64,000 nt of DNA from the NCBI GenBank assembly GCA_034509425.1, contig JAVTVJ010000347.1, forward strand, positions 806,001 through 870,000, in the 5' to 3' direction. Positions 49,091 through 62,200 of the stretch are shown here, piece by piece; the first letter of the stretch is position 1, and each line of letters begins with the position of its first letter. The translations under genes were made by a program, and so were the position numbers. The notes beneath the pieces were generated by a model. The model was not told the DNA's origin and did no database searches. It saw only the letters and a list, made by a program, of their open reading frames with translations. The stretch comes from Eopsaltria australis. Its lineage: Eukaryota; Chordata; Aves; Passeriformes; Petroicidae.

Positions 49091-52000
49091 CCTTGCTGCT
49101 GTTCAAGACAGTCAAGTCTTTAGAGAAGGGACAGGCAACCAATAACTTGAGTTTTAAGGATGGCTTTTAATGGCAGGTTTTTCAGCAATGTGCTGGGGCA
49201 CTCACTACCTGGCAATTCAGTTACTTATATCTGAACTACATTTCAACAGATCAAAAAATAGTCATGACAATTCAATTAAAATTTCAACACTGTCTTACAG
49301 ACTGTTTTTCTAAGCTAATAGGGAAGTACTGTATGAAATTAAGGAGCTACAGGAGACAGGAACCATAACATCTTGGCTTGTCTTTTCCTAATTTGACATG
49401 CCACTGTACTCATGACTTTTTCTTAATTTTTAAAAATTTTATTTGTAAAACAGAAATAAGGCTTATCTCTTTTTGCTTGTGAAATGCTAGGGAAAAAAAC
49501 AGTGGAAGATCATCAGACAAGTAGAAATAGTTTTTATGAAGATTTAAAACTTAATTTTTGAAATTGCAATTTAAAAACAGAATAGATTTCAAGTTTTGTG
49601 TAGAATACAATTTTTAGATTAAAAAAGCTAAGGTACGTGAGTGAGCAAATGACCAAAATACATACATGCCTAATCAAATTATCTGAGCCCCATAACCTTC
49701 CATTTCTTTTATCCTGCACAACCTGGCACTCTGAAGACATTATGTAGCCGAGTGTGAGTGAAGAGAGACTTGCCATATAAAGCATGCACATATTTGGGGA
49801 TATTGAAAAAAATTTTAATGTTTGCATTCCTATTTTGAGGAAAACATAGAAATGAAAAGGCTTCAGCAGATCTTGCAAATTTGCCTTCCTCTGCTGTTTA
49901 CAAATATATGCTAGGAAACTGCAGAAGACTTAACAGCGACCTCCAGAAACTAATTTCAAGGTTCAGATAGGAAAACTACAAAAAATTCAGCTTGACTGAG
50001 AATAGCTGTACAGAATTCAGGAAGGGCTGGTCATGCTTCAGTATTTTGCTGGAATTCTTTGAGGCAATCACTGCCAAAGAAGACAAAAGATGTACAATGG
50101 CTATCATATGCTTTGATTTTTCAGAAAACAATTTACAGTGTTCTGCACTGGAAGTTCATATTAAGGTGTGGAGGCATGTAATAAGTGGAAAGTTGGCTAA
50201 ATGGCAGGAAACAAATGGAATTATTAAAAGGAATTTCTTTAAGCTGGAAAGCACCCATCAGCAGGGTTGTGGATATATTGGCTTGTCCTAGGTTCTCCTG
50301 CTTAAATTAATAATCTGCAATACTGTAATGCTCATATTAAAGGCAGTTGTTCTAACTTGTAGGAGTTAAATTTTCTCAAATTTTAGATTTGCATTGTGAG
50401 AAACAGGATAGTGAGCACAATTTGTAAGTGGAAGTCTGTGTAATATTCCAAAACATGCAAAAGAAAATGTTTGAGGTCAAACATAAGAGAATGGGAATAC
50501 ACACAATTTTAGGTAAAGCAAGAAACTTCATTACAACATGCCTGTTCTTTTAAATAAGGATATTCCTAGATTTCTCTTTTTGGATTTTTCTAATAATTAA
50601 ATTATCCAGGGCACGTACTAGGTATTTTCTGGGTTTGAAAGTATAAACTTTTGAATTATTTGTTAGCAAACTAGGAGAAATGTTGGCAGTAAAACAAAAT
50701 TCTTTAGAAACCATCAATTTGCCTTTTTGTTTCTGTTTCCTTTTATTCCCCCTTCCCCATGGAAATGACATAGCACTTAGCTAAAGCTAGCAATTAAAAA
50801 AGAAGATGTTGGAGACAAAGAAGTACGTGATATTAGGAAAGCACATGAGTAGAATTGTTTGAGATTAAAAGCTAACAAGATAGGTGAATAAAACTCTATT
50901 TGAGAGCAGATAAGTTAGGGGGAAAATAGCAGGTGAATTATGAAAAGGTACCAGGCTGCAAAGTACTCATTTTCTTCCTCTTAAGAAAGCTTAAAAAGAG
51001 GGTGTCTACTTTGAGAAAGTAGAAAAAAACCTGCATTTGATCAAATAATACTGCCACTGTGAGCAGTCAGCTAGTTACTATTGTAAGTGAAAAAACATAC
51101 TGCACAAATGAATAAATCAGACCTACGTATGTGAAGAAAATGAAAACATAGGCATTCATGCTCAAAATGTGACAGATGTTTTCCAGTATTTTGTCTTTTT
51201 TGTTTTCTTTTTTTTAAATTAGATACTGGTTTTATGTTGTTGCCTGTAATATCAGCAAAATCAGAAATTAAGCCAATAAACAGGCAACTCCACTCCTGCG
51301 CTTTTCTCAGATTAGTACAAAAGAATTAGCAACTGAATATTTAGTGCTTTCTGCTGTTTTTGCAGAATGTGCACAGTATGCAATTTCTGAGGAGCTGAAA
51401 GTTTTTGACCCCTATCCTTATGCTTCAGAAAAACTTGATAGTCTGAGTGTCCACAAATAAATAAATTATTACTGTTATTACAACTATCACAGTATAATTG
51501 AGGAAAAAAGAAATGGTAGACTTTGTTTCAAGGTTCTTATTGTTTGAATATTTTAGGATAGGAAGGGGAATATATTTGTTATTGTGTATTGAAATAGCAG
51601 TGAGAGTTCCTGAGGCAAAGATTTGTTTACATGCATATACCAACAGGTAGCCTGTATGTGTGGTTTTGTGGGTTTTGGTTTTTATTTGAAATGCAACTTA
51701 GCATACTATAAAGGATTAATGAATAATAGAAATGTACATTGTTTTAGCTGCCTGTAATATGCCGGCTGGATTTCAGAAGCTTTCAGCCCTGGTTACTGAA
51801 CCAGCAAACCTCAAGTCTAAGTCTGTTTCAGGATACTAACAAAAGAGATCCTTCATCAGGTATAGATTATTCTCATCTTCAAATTACCTCACTAGAGCTG
51901 ACTGGGAACATAGTTTCCCTTTGGCTTACAATCGAACCTCAACTGTCTTCTAAAATATTTTTATACATTTGATTTTCACATTCAAATCTATGCATTTGTC

Positions 52001-53248
52001 TTTATACCTCTGCAAATTCATACATACTTATCACTGTATGTCTAAATGGAATATGAATGGAAAATCATTGCAGCAACTATATAAGTAAAATCTGTAGTGG
52101 TTTTCATTTTCTATCTTAAGAGCAAAGATCATTTCTGTACAAATAGTATTGAAGCTGTCTATAAAAAAATAATTTTGCCCAAATATTCTTTTTCTGTGCT
52201 TGTGTCCTCCTTGCATGCTTCTACTTTTTTTTTTTTGAATGCTGTTTTATTGTCTTTCCTAACCACATCTTAAATGCTTTAATTTCTGAGTAATCCTGTA
52301 ATCCTGTAAGTTGCATTCATTTGCACATTTTATTCTTCAGTGTTAGTGGTTCATTCCAATTTAAGCTTCATGATAATTTTCTGATTCATTAAATCTAGAA
52401 CCATTAAGACCATACTGATTTAGTTGATCAGTACTTAAAATACATTCTAATATTGCTTTCATTACTATGCATCTTTGTCCTCTTGTGAATGCACTTCTTC
52501 CTATGCAACAATAACAGATTCAGAGAATTTACTTTAAATTGTTCTCTGCTCTTCACAAGATTCTGTTCTGCTCATCTTCAGTTGTCATATCTGGAACTAT
52601 AGTTTGTAAAAGGGAAAGGAACTAGTATTAAGATATAAGAAGACAATTCTGGTTTTTTCACCTTTTTCAGATTATAAGAAGCTTGCACAGTAGTGCTTGC
52701 AAACAAGGCTCACACAAAATAGCATAGAATATAATTTAGATACAGGTTTAGCAGGTTATAGTTGCTTTTTAGGGTAATACTCCACACAGCCTGTTAGTGT
52801 CTACCTCCCCTTCACTTTGTTGTCCTTTGTAATGCCTTTTTGCCATTCTTTGCCTCTGTCAGTGCTTAAGCAGAGTAAATATCCTGCTGGCAGCTCGCTG
52901 GCAAGCGGAAAGAATGATGTGAACAGATACCGTGATCCTGCATTCACCTAAACCGAATGTTTTCCCTGGCACTTATGTTAATTTTTTTTCTCTCTTTCAC
53001 TGTTTTCCCAGTCATTGTTTGATAGTTTTAAGTCCACATGGCCAGAGCAATAGTCTTTTTACAGACCTCCTTTTATCATCCCAACTGTGTCTTGTTTAAC
53101 TTGACTATTTAAATGGCTAAGAGTCAGCATCATCCAGTTCTGAAGTGGATTGGGCAGTAATCCAGCTCTTTTTGTTAGAGACAGACATTCATTTTTTTGG
53201 ACTAGAAACAAATTACTTCCAAATGCTGGAAATGTAAGATGGCTCTGC

Positions 53249-53262
53249 AAAAAAAAAAAAAA
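53249..53262. repeat. Poly(A) run, 14 nt
   Basis: An uninterrupted A14 followed by gggtttc. No recognisable retrocopy precedes it. Confidence 0.9.
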
Positions 53263-56200
53263 GGGTTTCAGGTGTTTATAGAACAAATTAGTATAAAATA
53301 GTTTTCAAAATGCTAAGCCACATTTAAAATAAATATTTAGTACTTTTAGAAGCTGTGAAAATACAGCACTAAAATCTGAAATCACTGATCTTTAGCATGC
53401 ATAAAAAGTATGGTGAGGGCACACTGGTGTCAAATTCCCCATGCATATTTCTATTGTGCCTTGAATTGCATGCATAAAAGATAATATTTTGGGGCAGTTT
53501 TATGCATGATCGATAGTGACTGGCTGTAGGTTTAATGAGATGACTGCCTGTAGCAATCAGAAATTGAACCGATAACTGTTATTTTACAACAGTGTTTCAT
53601 TAAATTCCAAAAAACCAAAGTCTTGATTATCTAGATGGCTAGAAAATAAAGAATTTTCATTGGTCTGAATATTGTTTCTTGTGCCTTATTCAGCATTACA
53701 TAAGCACTCTCTCATTCACAGAAAGACAAGCTAGTTCTCCACAATTGTTACTTGTCCCTTTTAGTTTTGTTGTGTCTTGCTTGTCTCACACACCTTCCAA
53801 CTTCCACAACAAATTAAATTGGATTTCCACAAATATGTATCCTATGCAACTGGTTCATCTCAAAACCCATTCTTGCAAGTCCATCCCATTCTCCCTTCTC
53901 ACACCCCTGCCACAACATGCATTTCTTCCTCCATTGCTATCTCATCAACTGCCATGGCAATTTTAGAGATGATGTTGTATGTCTCAATAGGGTTTGCATT
54001 CCTACAGTTGCTGTATCACTCCTTTAAAGGGTTGCCATGCTCAGCACATCCTGGCCTCTGGTACCATGGCAAATTGCTATGTAAAGCTTGCATCTTGAAA
54101 ATCAAACTCTCACCCTCCAAAAATCCAGACTGACAACTATGGGTGGTCCCTACATGGTGCTAGTTCCCAGATTGTGCCAAAAATTGCTTGGTGGAGCTCT
54201 GTCTGCCCCCCAGGGCAAAGCTGTGCCAAGGATTGTGCAAGTTAGACACAGTGGACAATTGAATTCCAATCTTGATCCATTTAGGTTTTTGGTCATATAA
54301 ATAGCCTCAAAAGAGCAAAACTTACTGTGTATTAGCCACACAAAAGAGAGATTTTTGCTGTCATTCCTAGTAGCACTTGTGGCATTCCACAAATGACATT
54401 CCATAATGACATTCAAGGACATCTCTGGAGATGAGATTTCAGATGTTCTGGTCAGCTCTGAATGTGTTGCTGATGTCCCTGGGGATTTGAGCTTACATGC
54501 TGGACACTAAAAAGGTATATGGAGCAGTGACAGAAATAACAAAATATTTAAGCATAATTTAAAAAATAATTGTGAAAGAAAAATTTCAAAAGTTTGATGA
54601 AGATACAATTATTTTAAGTACCTTTAAAAGATTTTTTTCAGAATTTAATTCCTCTATTTACATACATTTTGAAAATAAATTATTTTTATAAGAGTTGTTT
54701 AACTTGTTTTTAGAAGTTCTCCCTATAATCATATTGTACTTTAATCTGTACACATCAGCTAGAAGAAGATAAATGGCTTTTAGACATGTTTATTTTTCTA
54801 CTTGGTGGGAATGACTCCCTCTCCCTTTTTACCCTAAAGCAGTTTTTCTTAAAGTTTAATAGCAACTGTAAAAAAAGGACAGAATCACTACAATGCTTCC
54901 CTCTTGGAAAATATTGTTTTCATGACCTTTCATTATTTGTGAGTGTATTCTGGTTTTTGCCTGAAAGAGAAGATATTGCATGGAACCTGAATTTCAGACC
55001 TAAGCAAGGATCCATGGCTGGAACAGACTTGGGAAATGACAAATCCCAGGGTCTCCAGTAGGGAAGTGCAGTGTTTACAGGATGATGCTTCCTTCCTTTT
55101 TGGGCAGCTCTACAGACAGCTGTGCTGAGGGGGTGGAACTAAACCTCTCGCCATTCTTGCATATTTACAGCACCTCAGAAGGAATTTTATTATCGTCTAG
55201 CAAACAGTGAAGGAGGGAGAGTTATTTCCTATTCTGAGATGCATCAAGTGACTTTAAACAAGATCTTAGGGTGTTTTCTAAGGTAAATTAAACTCCAGAA
55301 AATCTATAGGTAATGGTGACCAGACAGGCTGGAGTTCTGAACTCACTCCAAATGTGTGTGTTGGGTGGATCTTCGTAGTTTGGGACAGCAAGTGAGCATT
55401 TGCATAAGTGGAATAAGTTGAAGATGACTCTTCAGCTAAGACAGAAACCAAAGCTGATGTAGTACTTAAAGTATGACAATAACTTATTCTTTCTGTGCTG
55501 TGCAGAAGCAACACAGAAACAGTCTCCCGAGTCAAATCATTTGTCATTTGTCTTTGTTTTTTCTTCTGAAATATTGCACTATGAATTGAAACAGCCAGGC
55601 ATTCAGAAATGAAAACTTATAATTTTTAAACATAAATGAATGGTAGTATTATACACTCCATAATTTTGCCAGCTTGTATGTTTTCCTGTTTACTTTTTTC
55701 CTCCTTTGTTGCTTAGTACAGGTGCTATGTGGTAAGATTGCCAGAGGCAAATGATGTGATTTGCTTAACAGAGTCCATTGAAATGCGTAAACACTTACAG
55801 AAATATTTTTTTCTCTGATCAATGTTCATAGCAGTTAAATTTTGCTTGCACTAAGAGTTGCAACAATAGGCAAGAATTTTTAACTTGATGTCGTATCTTT
55901 TCCTCTAAAGAATAAACCAAGTAAACAAAATAAAAGTAGATTTAGCAGAGCAATATAACGTGTATCTATAGCAAAATATAAGATGCTAAGTTGAATGCCT
56001 TTTTAAACAAAAGAAGTGTTCTGGCTTTACTGCTGACCGATTCATTGGACAGACAATTACAAACATATTTTTATATAAAGGAACTTCCTTCAGAATAAGA
56101 GTAAAATATTTTCAAGACATTTTACATTTTGTGGCTCCCCACTTTAATACTACCACTTAATTAGTCAGTTTATTTGAAGGGGAGGCAGTATAACATGCTA

Positions 56201-59200
56201 AGGTACTCTAATATCATGAACAATATAAAGTTGATCCAATCATAATGGAACAGTAGAAGATGAGAAACTATCACACTTTTAAAAAAAGTTTCTTGCATTA
56301 TAATGAAAATTGTGATGAAAATTTTATTTTAAATAAAAATTCACTCTGCTTAGGGTGGCCAAAAAAGGCCCTATTTGATTACATCTTCTTTGCTTATGTT
56401 ACTGTTATTATTAACTGTATAATCCCATACTGGAATTCTACTCAAGACACTGTTTTTTGCACAAAGTGTAAAGTTCTACTTCCTTGAAATTATACAGATT
56501 AATTACTAAAACATATATTCCACAGCTCTTAAAGAGAGGTTGTTCCTTGGTTCTCAGTCTTTGCAGTAGATGCTAGGTTTTCCACCAAGACCTTAGTGTT
56601 CGCATTTGTTAAGTACATTTGTCTGAGTCTTGAATCAAATAAGGATGTGCACAGCCATTTGCAAGTTCACAGGCTATTTAGCAAGAATGAATTTTAAGAA
56701 AAAAATGCCAATAGAAGTAAGTTTTTTTTCTTGTTATAAAAAAAAAGTAAAGGGAATAATCATATTGCAAGCGAACATAAATATCTAGTACTTTACTATA
56801 TTATCATGTTTACTGTAATATTGCCAGGATTTTTGCTTAACTAATTGGGAATATAGTCTTTAACTTCCCTAGAGAATGAGATGTACAAGAACGAATATAT
56901 TTGGTTTCAGGTTTTGTTTTAAGATATTTGATGGTGGTGTATTTTTTACCCTTGCAATGATTTTCAAGACACAAATACCAGTGAAGAAAAAAAAAAAGCA
57001 GGATAGCTGCTGTAAATATTTTGTAAAATGTCCATCTGAAGCCGCTCAACCTCTGGTAATTAGAAGCCATACTGTGGAGATTGACAGAGTAAATTACCAG
57101 TTAATGTTTACACAACAAAACATATGCCCAGTACAATATCCTACACTGATGTTACTGAAACCAGAGTCCGGAAATGTACAGTGGAAACAAGACGTGGTAC
57201 TTTTCTTGTGCCAACATAAACAGCAATTACAGCACAGTGTGAGAGAAGTCATAAGAAATACTACTGCATATCAGTAGTTCAACAAAGTCAGCACTTTTGT
57301 GTAATTGCAGGGGAAAAGGGCTGAAAAACATTACAGATCTCAGCAAGAAATGGCCCTTTATACTTTTAAACTGATCCTTGATAAAACAATGCCGGGGTCA
57401 TGAGAAGGCTACTCTGCCAATTTTGCTTCACTGTGGGATCCATTGACATCTGGCTGAGCTGCGGAAGCTGGAAGACTTCTTTAATATTCTCTTGACAGTA
57501 AAGTGGACATGTGGAAAACATTCTAATCTGTTAATCTTTGGTGCTCCTGAAGAAAAAGGACATTTGGCTTTATACTTTGTGATGATAAATATTGTCTCCA
57601 GTCTAGCTGTAAATAAGTTAAAATAATTTAAATGGAGGATGCAGTTCTTACTTTCCATATATGGGAGAAAATAGATGTGCACCTGTGCAATCCAGATGAT
57701 GTAACAAATGCCAGGAGTTTTTTCTAAAGTTAGTTGCCATGCATCTTGGAAATCCACTTTTCTTTTTGCTGAGTATGGTTTGTCAGTGAATATTGGCAGG
57801 CGCAGTCTCTGAACCTCCGTACATCCTACTTACTAAAGTAGAATAAAGTATTGTTTCACTCAGGGGATTCTGAAAATAGAATTAAGAGAGACTTGAAATA
57901 GTAGTTAAGTCTGAATAAGAATTGCAGGTTTTATTTAACAACATTAACTGTACAAATTATTTTTGGTTGACTCTAATATGGAGTGATAGTGAGTGATGGA
58001 GATACGTATCTGTTCAGCTTGAGCAGGATGCACAGTTGTTCATTTCTGTTGTGAGATATATCTCCAGAAATGAGAAAAGGAATCACTTGCATAAGAAAAT
58101 AACTGCTATAGAAATATATTATCTATTCCAAGTACAAAGCATCTATTATGTATATTATTATGAAATGCAAAAGACTATGGATTATGTAAAGACCAAAAGG
58201 ATTCAAAATTATACATGTCCTTGTAGTACATTCTAAAATAATCTGGAAAATTGTAACAATGCATGAAGACAGCACTTTTCTACACTTGAGGAAAATTAGA
58301 CTTCCCAGTTCTAAGTAACAAATATCATTGTAGTGCATGTACCCTGTTGAACATTTGTGACTTCTTTCAGAAAACTTCAAGTATCTTCTTCTTAAAAATA
58401 AGTAGCTTCAGGAATTAGCAGAGCTCTTTCTTTTTAATTTTGGCCCAACTCTCATCAGAAATAAAAACCATAACAACAGTTAAAAATGAAAACAGACTTT
58501 TGTTCTCTGATACAGTCAGATCTCTTTCTTTCTGCCCACTTATTAATGAACTCTGTTATTTCATTGATTGTTATTGTTGTTGTTATCTGCAAGAGGAAGG
58601 AAATTAAGAATTGATGCAAGCCACTTTCATGCAATTGAGGAGTTTCTGTGTCTGTATAAAATGCCATACTCTTCTAACAAGTTGAACTTTGTTGCTAGGA
58701 CTTTATATCTTGCTTTTATAATCTTGCCTAAAGAGATTTAAAGTACATCAAAACCAGATTGAAATTGAAGGGATAAAGGTGAGGTGAAGATAGTGAGGGG
58801 CTTGATTTCCCTGGGATGTGCACAGAAACCAGTACCTTCCTGAGGTTTCTGAAATAGCTGAAAACTTAAGCTCTAGCAAGATCTTCTGTTTGGATCTTGC
58901 ACAGTATAGTTTGGGTCTTAAATGAGAAAAAATCTATAGGCAGACTTTTGTGATTCACTGGCTGGATGTCTCACAGTACCCAAAAGTTAAAGCATTTATT
59001 TAGAAGGACGGTGAAGAAAAACCTGAGCCGCAGGCAGGATAGGAGCACTGCTTGATTATGTATCTATGTTTGGATGCATATATGGGGATTCTTATCTCCA
59101 CTGCTGAATCTTGAGTCTTAGAAATCTCCATTTCTAAGTCTGCTGTATCTTTGTGGGATGGTTATTGAGATGGAGGGGAAAAAATTTGACTGTAGCCTAG

Positions 59201-62200
59201 ATTTTGTCCTGTTACATAGGTGAAATTGGAAGGAAAATGTTAAAATAGCTGCAACAGTAACCTGAGCAACTTTCTGGAAAGCATAGGTGCTGACATCAGA
59301 GGAAAAGCCTCAGAAACATGAGGTAGGAGTAGTCATTTACTTAAATTGTTATGTGCAACAGGTCATTTAATACATCGTTACTGCCATCATGTTTGGGATA
59401 GTAGCCAAAACCTTCACCAGACGTTCTGGTATGTGGCGGAGACAAGGGAGACTTACCAGCCTCTCTGTTGTTTTCTATATCATCTCATCCACAAAAGCAA
59501 GTATAGGTCTAGTTGGCAATGTGTGAGTGGGAACAGGACTAAAAATCACTGATATTTGAAAAGGTCTTCTCAGTCTAAATGTGGAAGTTTGATATACAGT
59601 TGAGATGGGAAGCACTGTGTGAAACTGAATTAGTTGTGGAAAAAAATGTCCTTGTAGTAGAAATAATGGACATCAATCTTAGTGTCCAGCAACTTAAATT
59701 GAGGCCTCGTCTTTAGCCTCCTTATATGTCCTTGGAGAAAGCTAAACAAGAAGAGGAAGAGGAAGAAAGAAAAGGAGTTGATCTTAGCATACATTTCCAG
59801 ACATCCAAAGAATCCATTAGAAGTCCTGATGTCATGCTGGGATCCCTCCACCCGTGTTGGTCCACTGAGCTTTCCCAGCTTCAAGCCAAAGAGCCAGAAG
59901 TGGTTTTCAGACTGTGAAGACCACACATATGGTATGGGTGATCATCCCCAGACCTGATATTCCTGTAGGACTCCACAGTACACCTCAAGATGAGCCCTGG
60001 AAACAAATGCAGGAGGTGTCAAGTGGGTATGATTTCAGAGATAATGTGAAAGAATAGAATGAAAGTCAAAGTGGTTTATGTGGGTGGGCGATGTTCCTTA
60101 CTCCAGAGGAGGCAGGTGCTGCTGCGTGAAGGCTGAGGCTGAATTGAAGTCAGATGGGATTTTAAATGCTTTTACAATTTTGTTCCTTTGGATACCCTCA
60201 TGCCGATATACTATAATGCTACTGTGGAATGAAAATAATTCTGCTCTACTTCACCTGTGCTTTTATAAATGCTGTCATTGCTGCAAATTTATTTTAAAAC
60301 AATCATTGTTTTCTGCCACCCATCTGTTTTGTGTGCTCACATTGGTACAAGGTAGTGTCCACTGCCACTTAGTGCATAATGCTGCAAGTGTTCTGATTAT
60401 ATTAATTGGGGGAAATTACACCTCCAGGAGCAATTTGGTCACCCAGCTTAAGCTGAAGAGGGACTCAACACATATTGGTCTTCCAGTAACTAGAAGAGTT
60501 GGGAGTTGGCAGAAGCTAATGAGGACAAAAAAGGAAGATCGAAAGAATTTGTAGTTTCTTTCTAAGGTACAGATACAGTAAAAGGGCTGCATAAGATAGA
60601 TTAACTTCATTATGTGTTCCCTGAATGTAGAAAAAAGGGGTCTTTTCAAATATTGTGATGCTTGGGTCAGATTTGCCATTTTCATTGATAGAATCACATG
60701 TTCCACATTTGCCATGTGCACTTCAAATGCATTACTAGGTATTCCAAGTCAGTGCTTTTCCCTGATTCTTCATAATAGTCCTCTGCCCTTTTCAGTATTA
60801 TGGCTCACAGAGAAGTACGCTGTCCACAGCCTGCATCTCAAACATTGATTTTTGCCTGTTCTGTCCTTCATTCAACTCATTTTCAGCTGATGTCCCATAC
60901 TATGATAATTCAGCCATTTTATTTTAGTGGGTATGTGTATACTCAGCTTATCCTCTGTGAGCCATCCATGAAAGTAAGTGAATTTTTTTTTTCTTTCTTC
61001 ATTGGACCTTACCTGTCAGCAGCTCTAAACATTCTTTCTCCAGTCCCAGCTGAATTTTCTTCTCCCAAAGCTACCCTCAGTAACTTTACCATGCAATTAA
61101 GTAATCATTTCTCTCCCCTGCCCTGTCCATTCAAAGCCCCCTGTTTATTTTCCAGTTTATTTTTATTCATTTTCAGTGGCATGTAGCAGGCCTGTTACCT
61201 TGTTACCTGATGATGTGTAGGGCACAGGCATCTTAGCACAGCTGTTGCGCCTCTGGACTAGACAGTTCTATCGCAGCCTACCCAAAAGCTCCCCTTTGCC
61301 TTTTCTGTCTAGTTCCCCCTTTCCCTCCAGATCCCAAGATTATTATCTTCTTTGCTCTTTTTCTTTGGTCTTCTGAATGTATCCAAACTTTTGTCTATTG
61401 AACAAACATCTCTTGTTTACAGATCAGGTTATTTTATGACAGAGTAAGCAAATAAATTTTTAAACCATCACAGGTTTTCTTGAGAGCAGCAACTTCTGCT
61501 GAAGAGCATTTGGGGCAGTAGCTTTGAGTCAGCAGAAGCATCTGGCAATGCCCTGGCTTGCCTGGGGAGGGAAGAAAGGGAGACTGGAAAGTCACTTAAC
61601 TGTTTTGATGATCATTGCATCTTCATGGGTTCCAACAAGACCTTGGCATGCCTCCTGCTCCCCCTGCAGCTTTGTGATCCTTAGCAAGGGAGAGCTCAAG
61701 TTGTGCACAGCCCCACACCAGCAAACCCCAGTGTTTTTAAATAAAAGAGTGTACATATTCCTAAAAGGAGCACAATAAGCCTGCATAGGCAATAAGAATA
61801 ATGATTTGTGAACATCTGCTTCGCAGTATTAATTGTGTTATGGCATAGGATTTTTGTTAGCGTTCCAAAATCTCTAAACCAGTCTCATGTTGAATGGAAT
61901 TGATTCCCCCTAAATATCCATGAATGTTCTCTGAAGAACTGGATCTGCAACACAGATCTCACTGCTCAGGCTTTTTGTGCAAATGATGCATTGTCAGTCA
62001 GAGACACAGATTTTCCAACTCGGTCTCAGAGAAATTACTTCACAATTCTTTGTTGATCTTAAGAAAAAATCATGGTTAGCTGCTGCTCCCTTGACCTTGG
62101 GCATTTTAACTCCCAGACTGACCAGTTCCTGACAGTAAAGTGGAACTAAGCTGGAACTTCCCTAAGCTTGTAACTAAGTCCAGACTGGGATCTCTTAAGA

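Noticed and set aside
56876..57277. 133-codon + strand frame crossing an A-rich run
   Set aside because: No recognisable domain; the frame is prolonged by a lysine-coding A run.
60078..60554. 158-codon open frame on the + strand, the longest non-LINE frame in intron 7
   Set aside because: No recognisable domain, low-complexity cysteine/leucine mix, no initiation context or splice partners; compatible with chance in AT-rich DNA.
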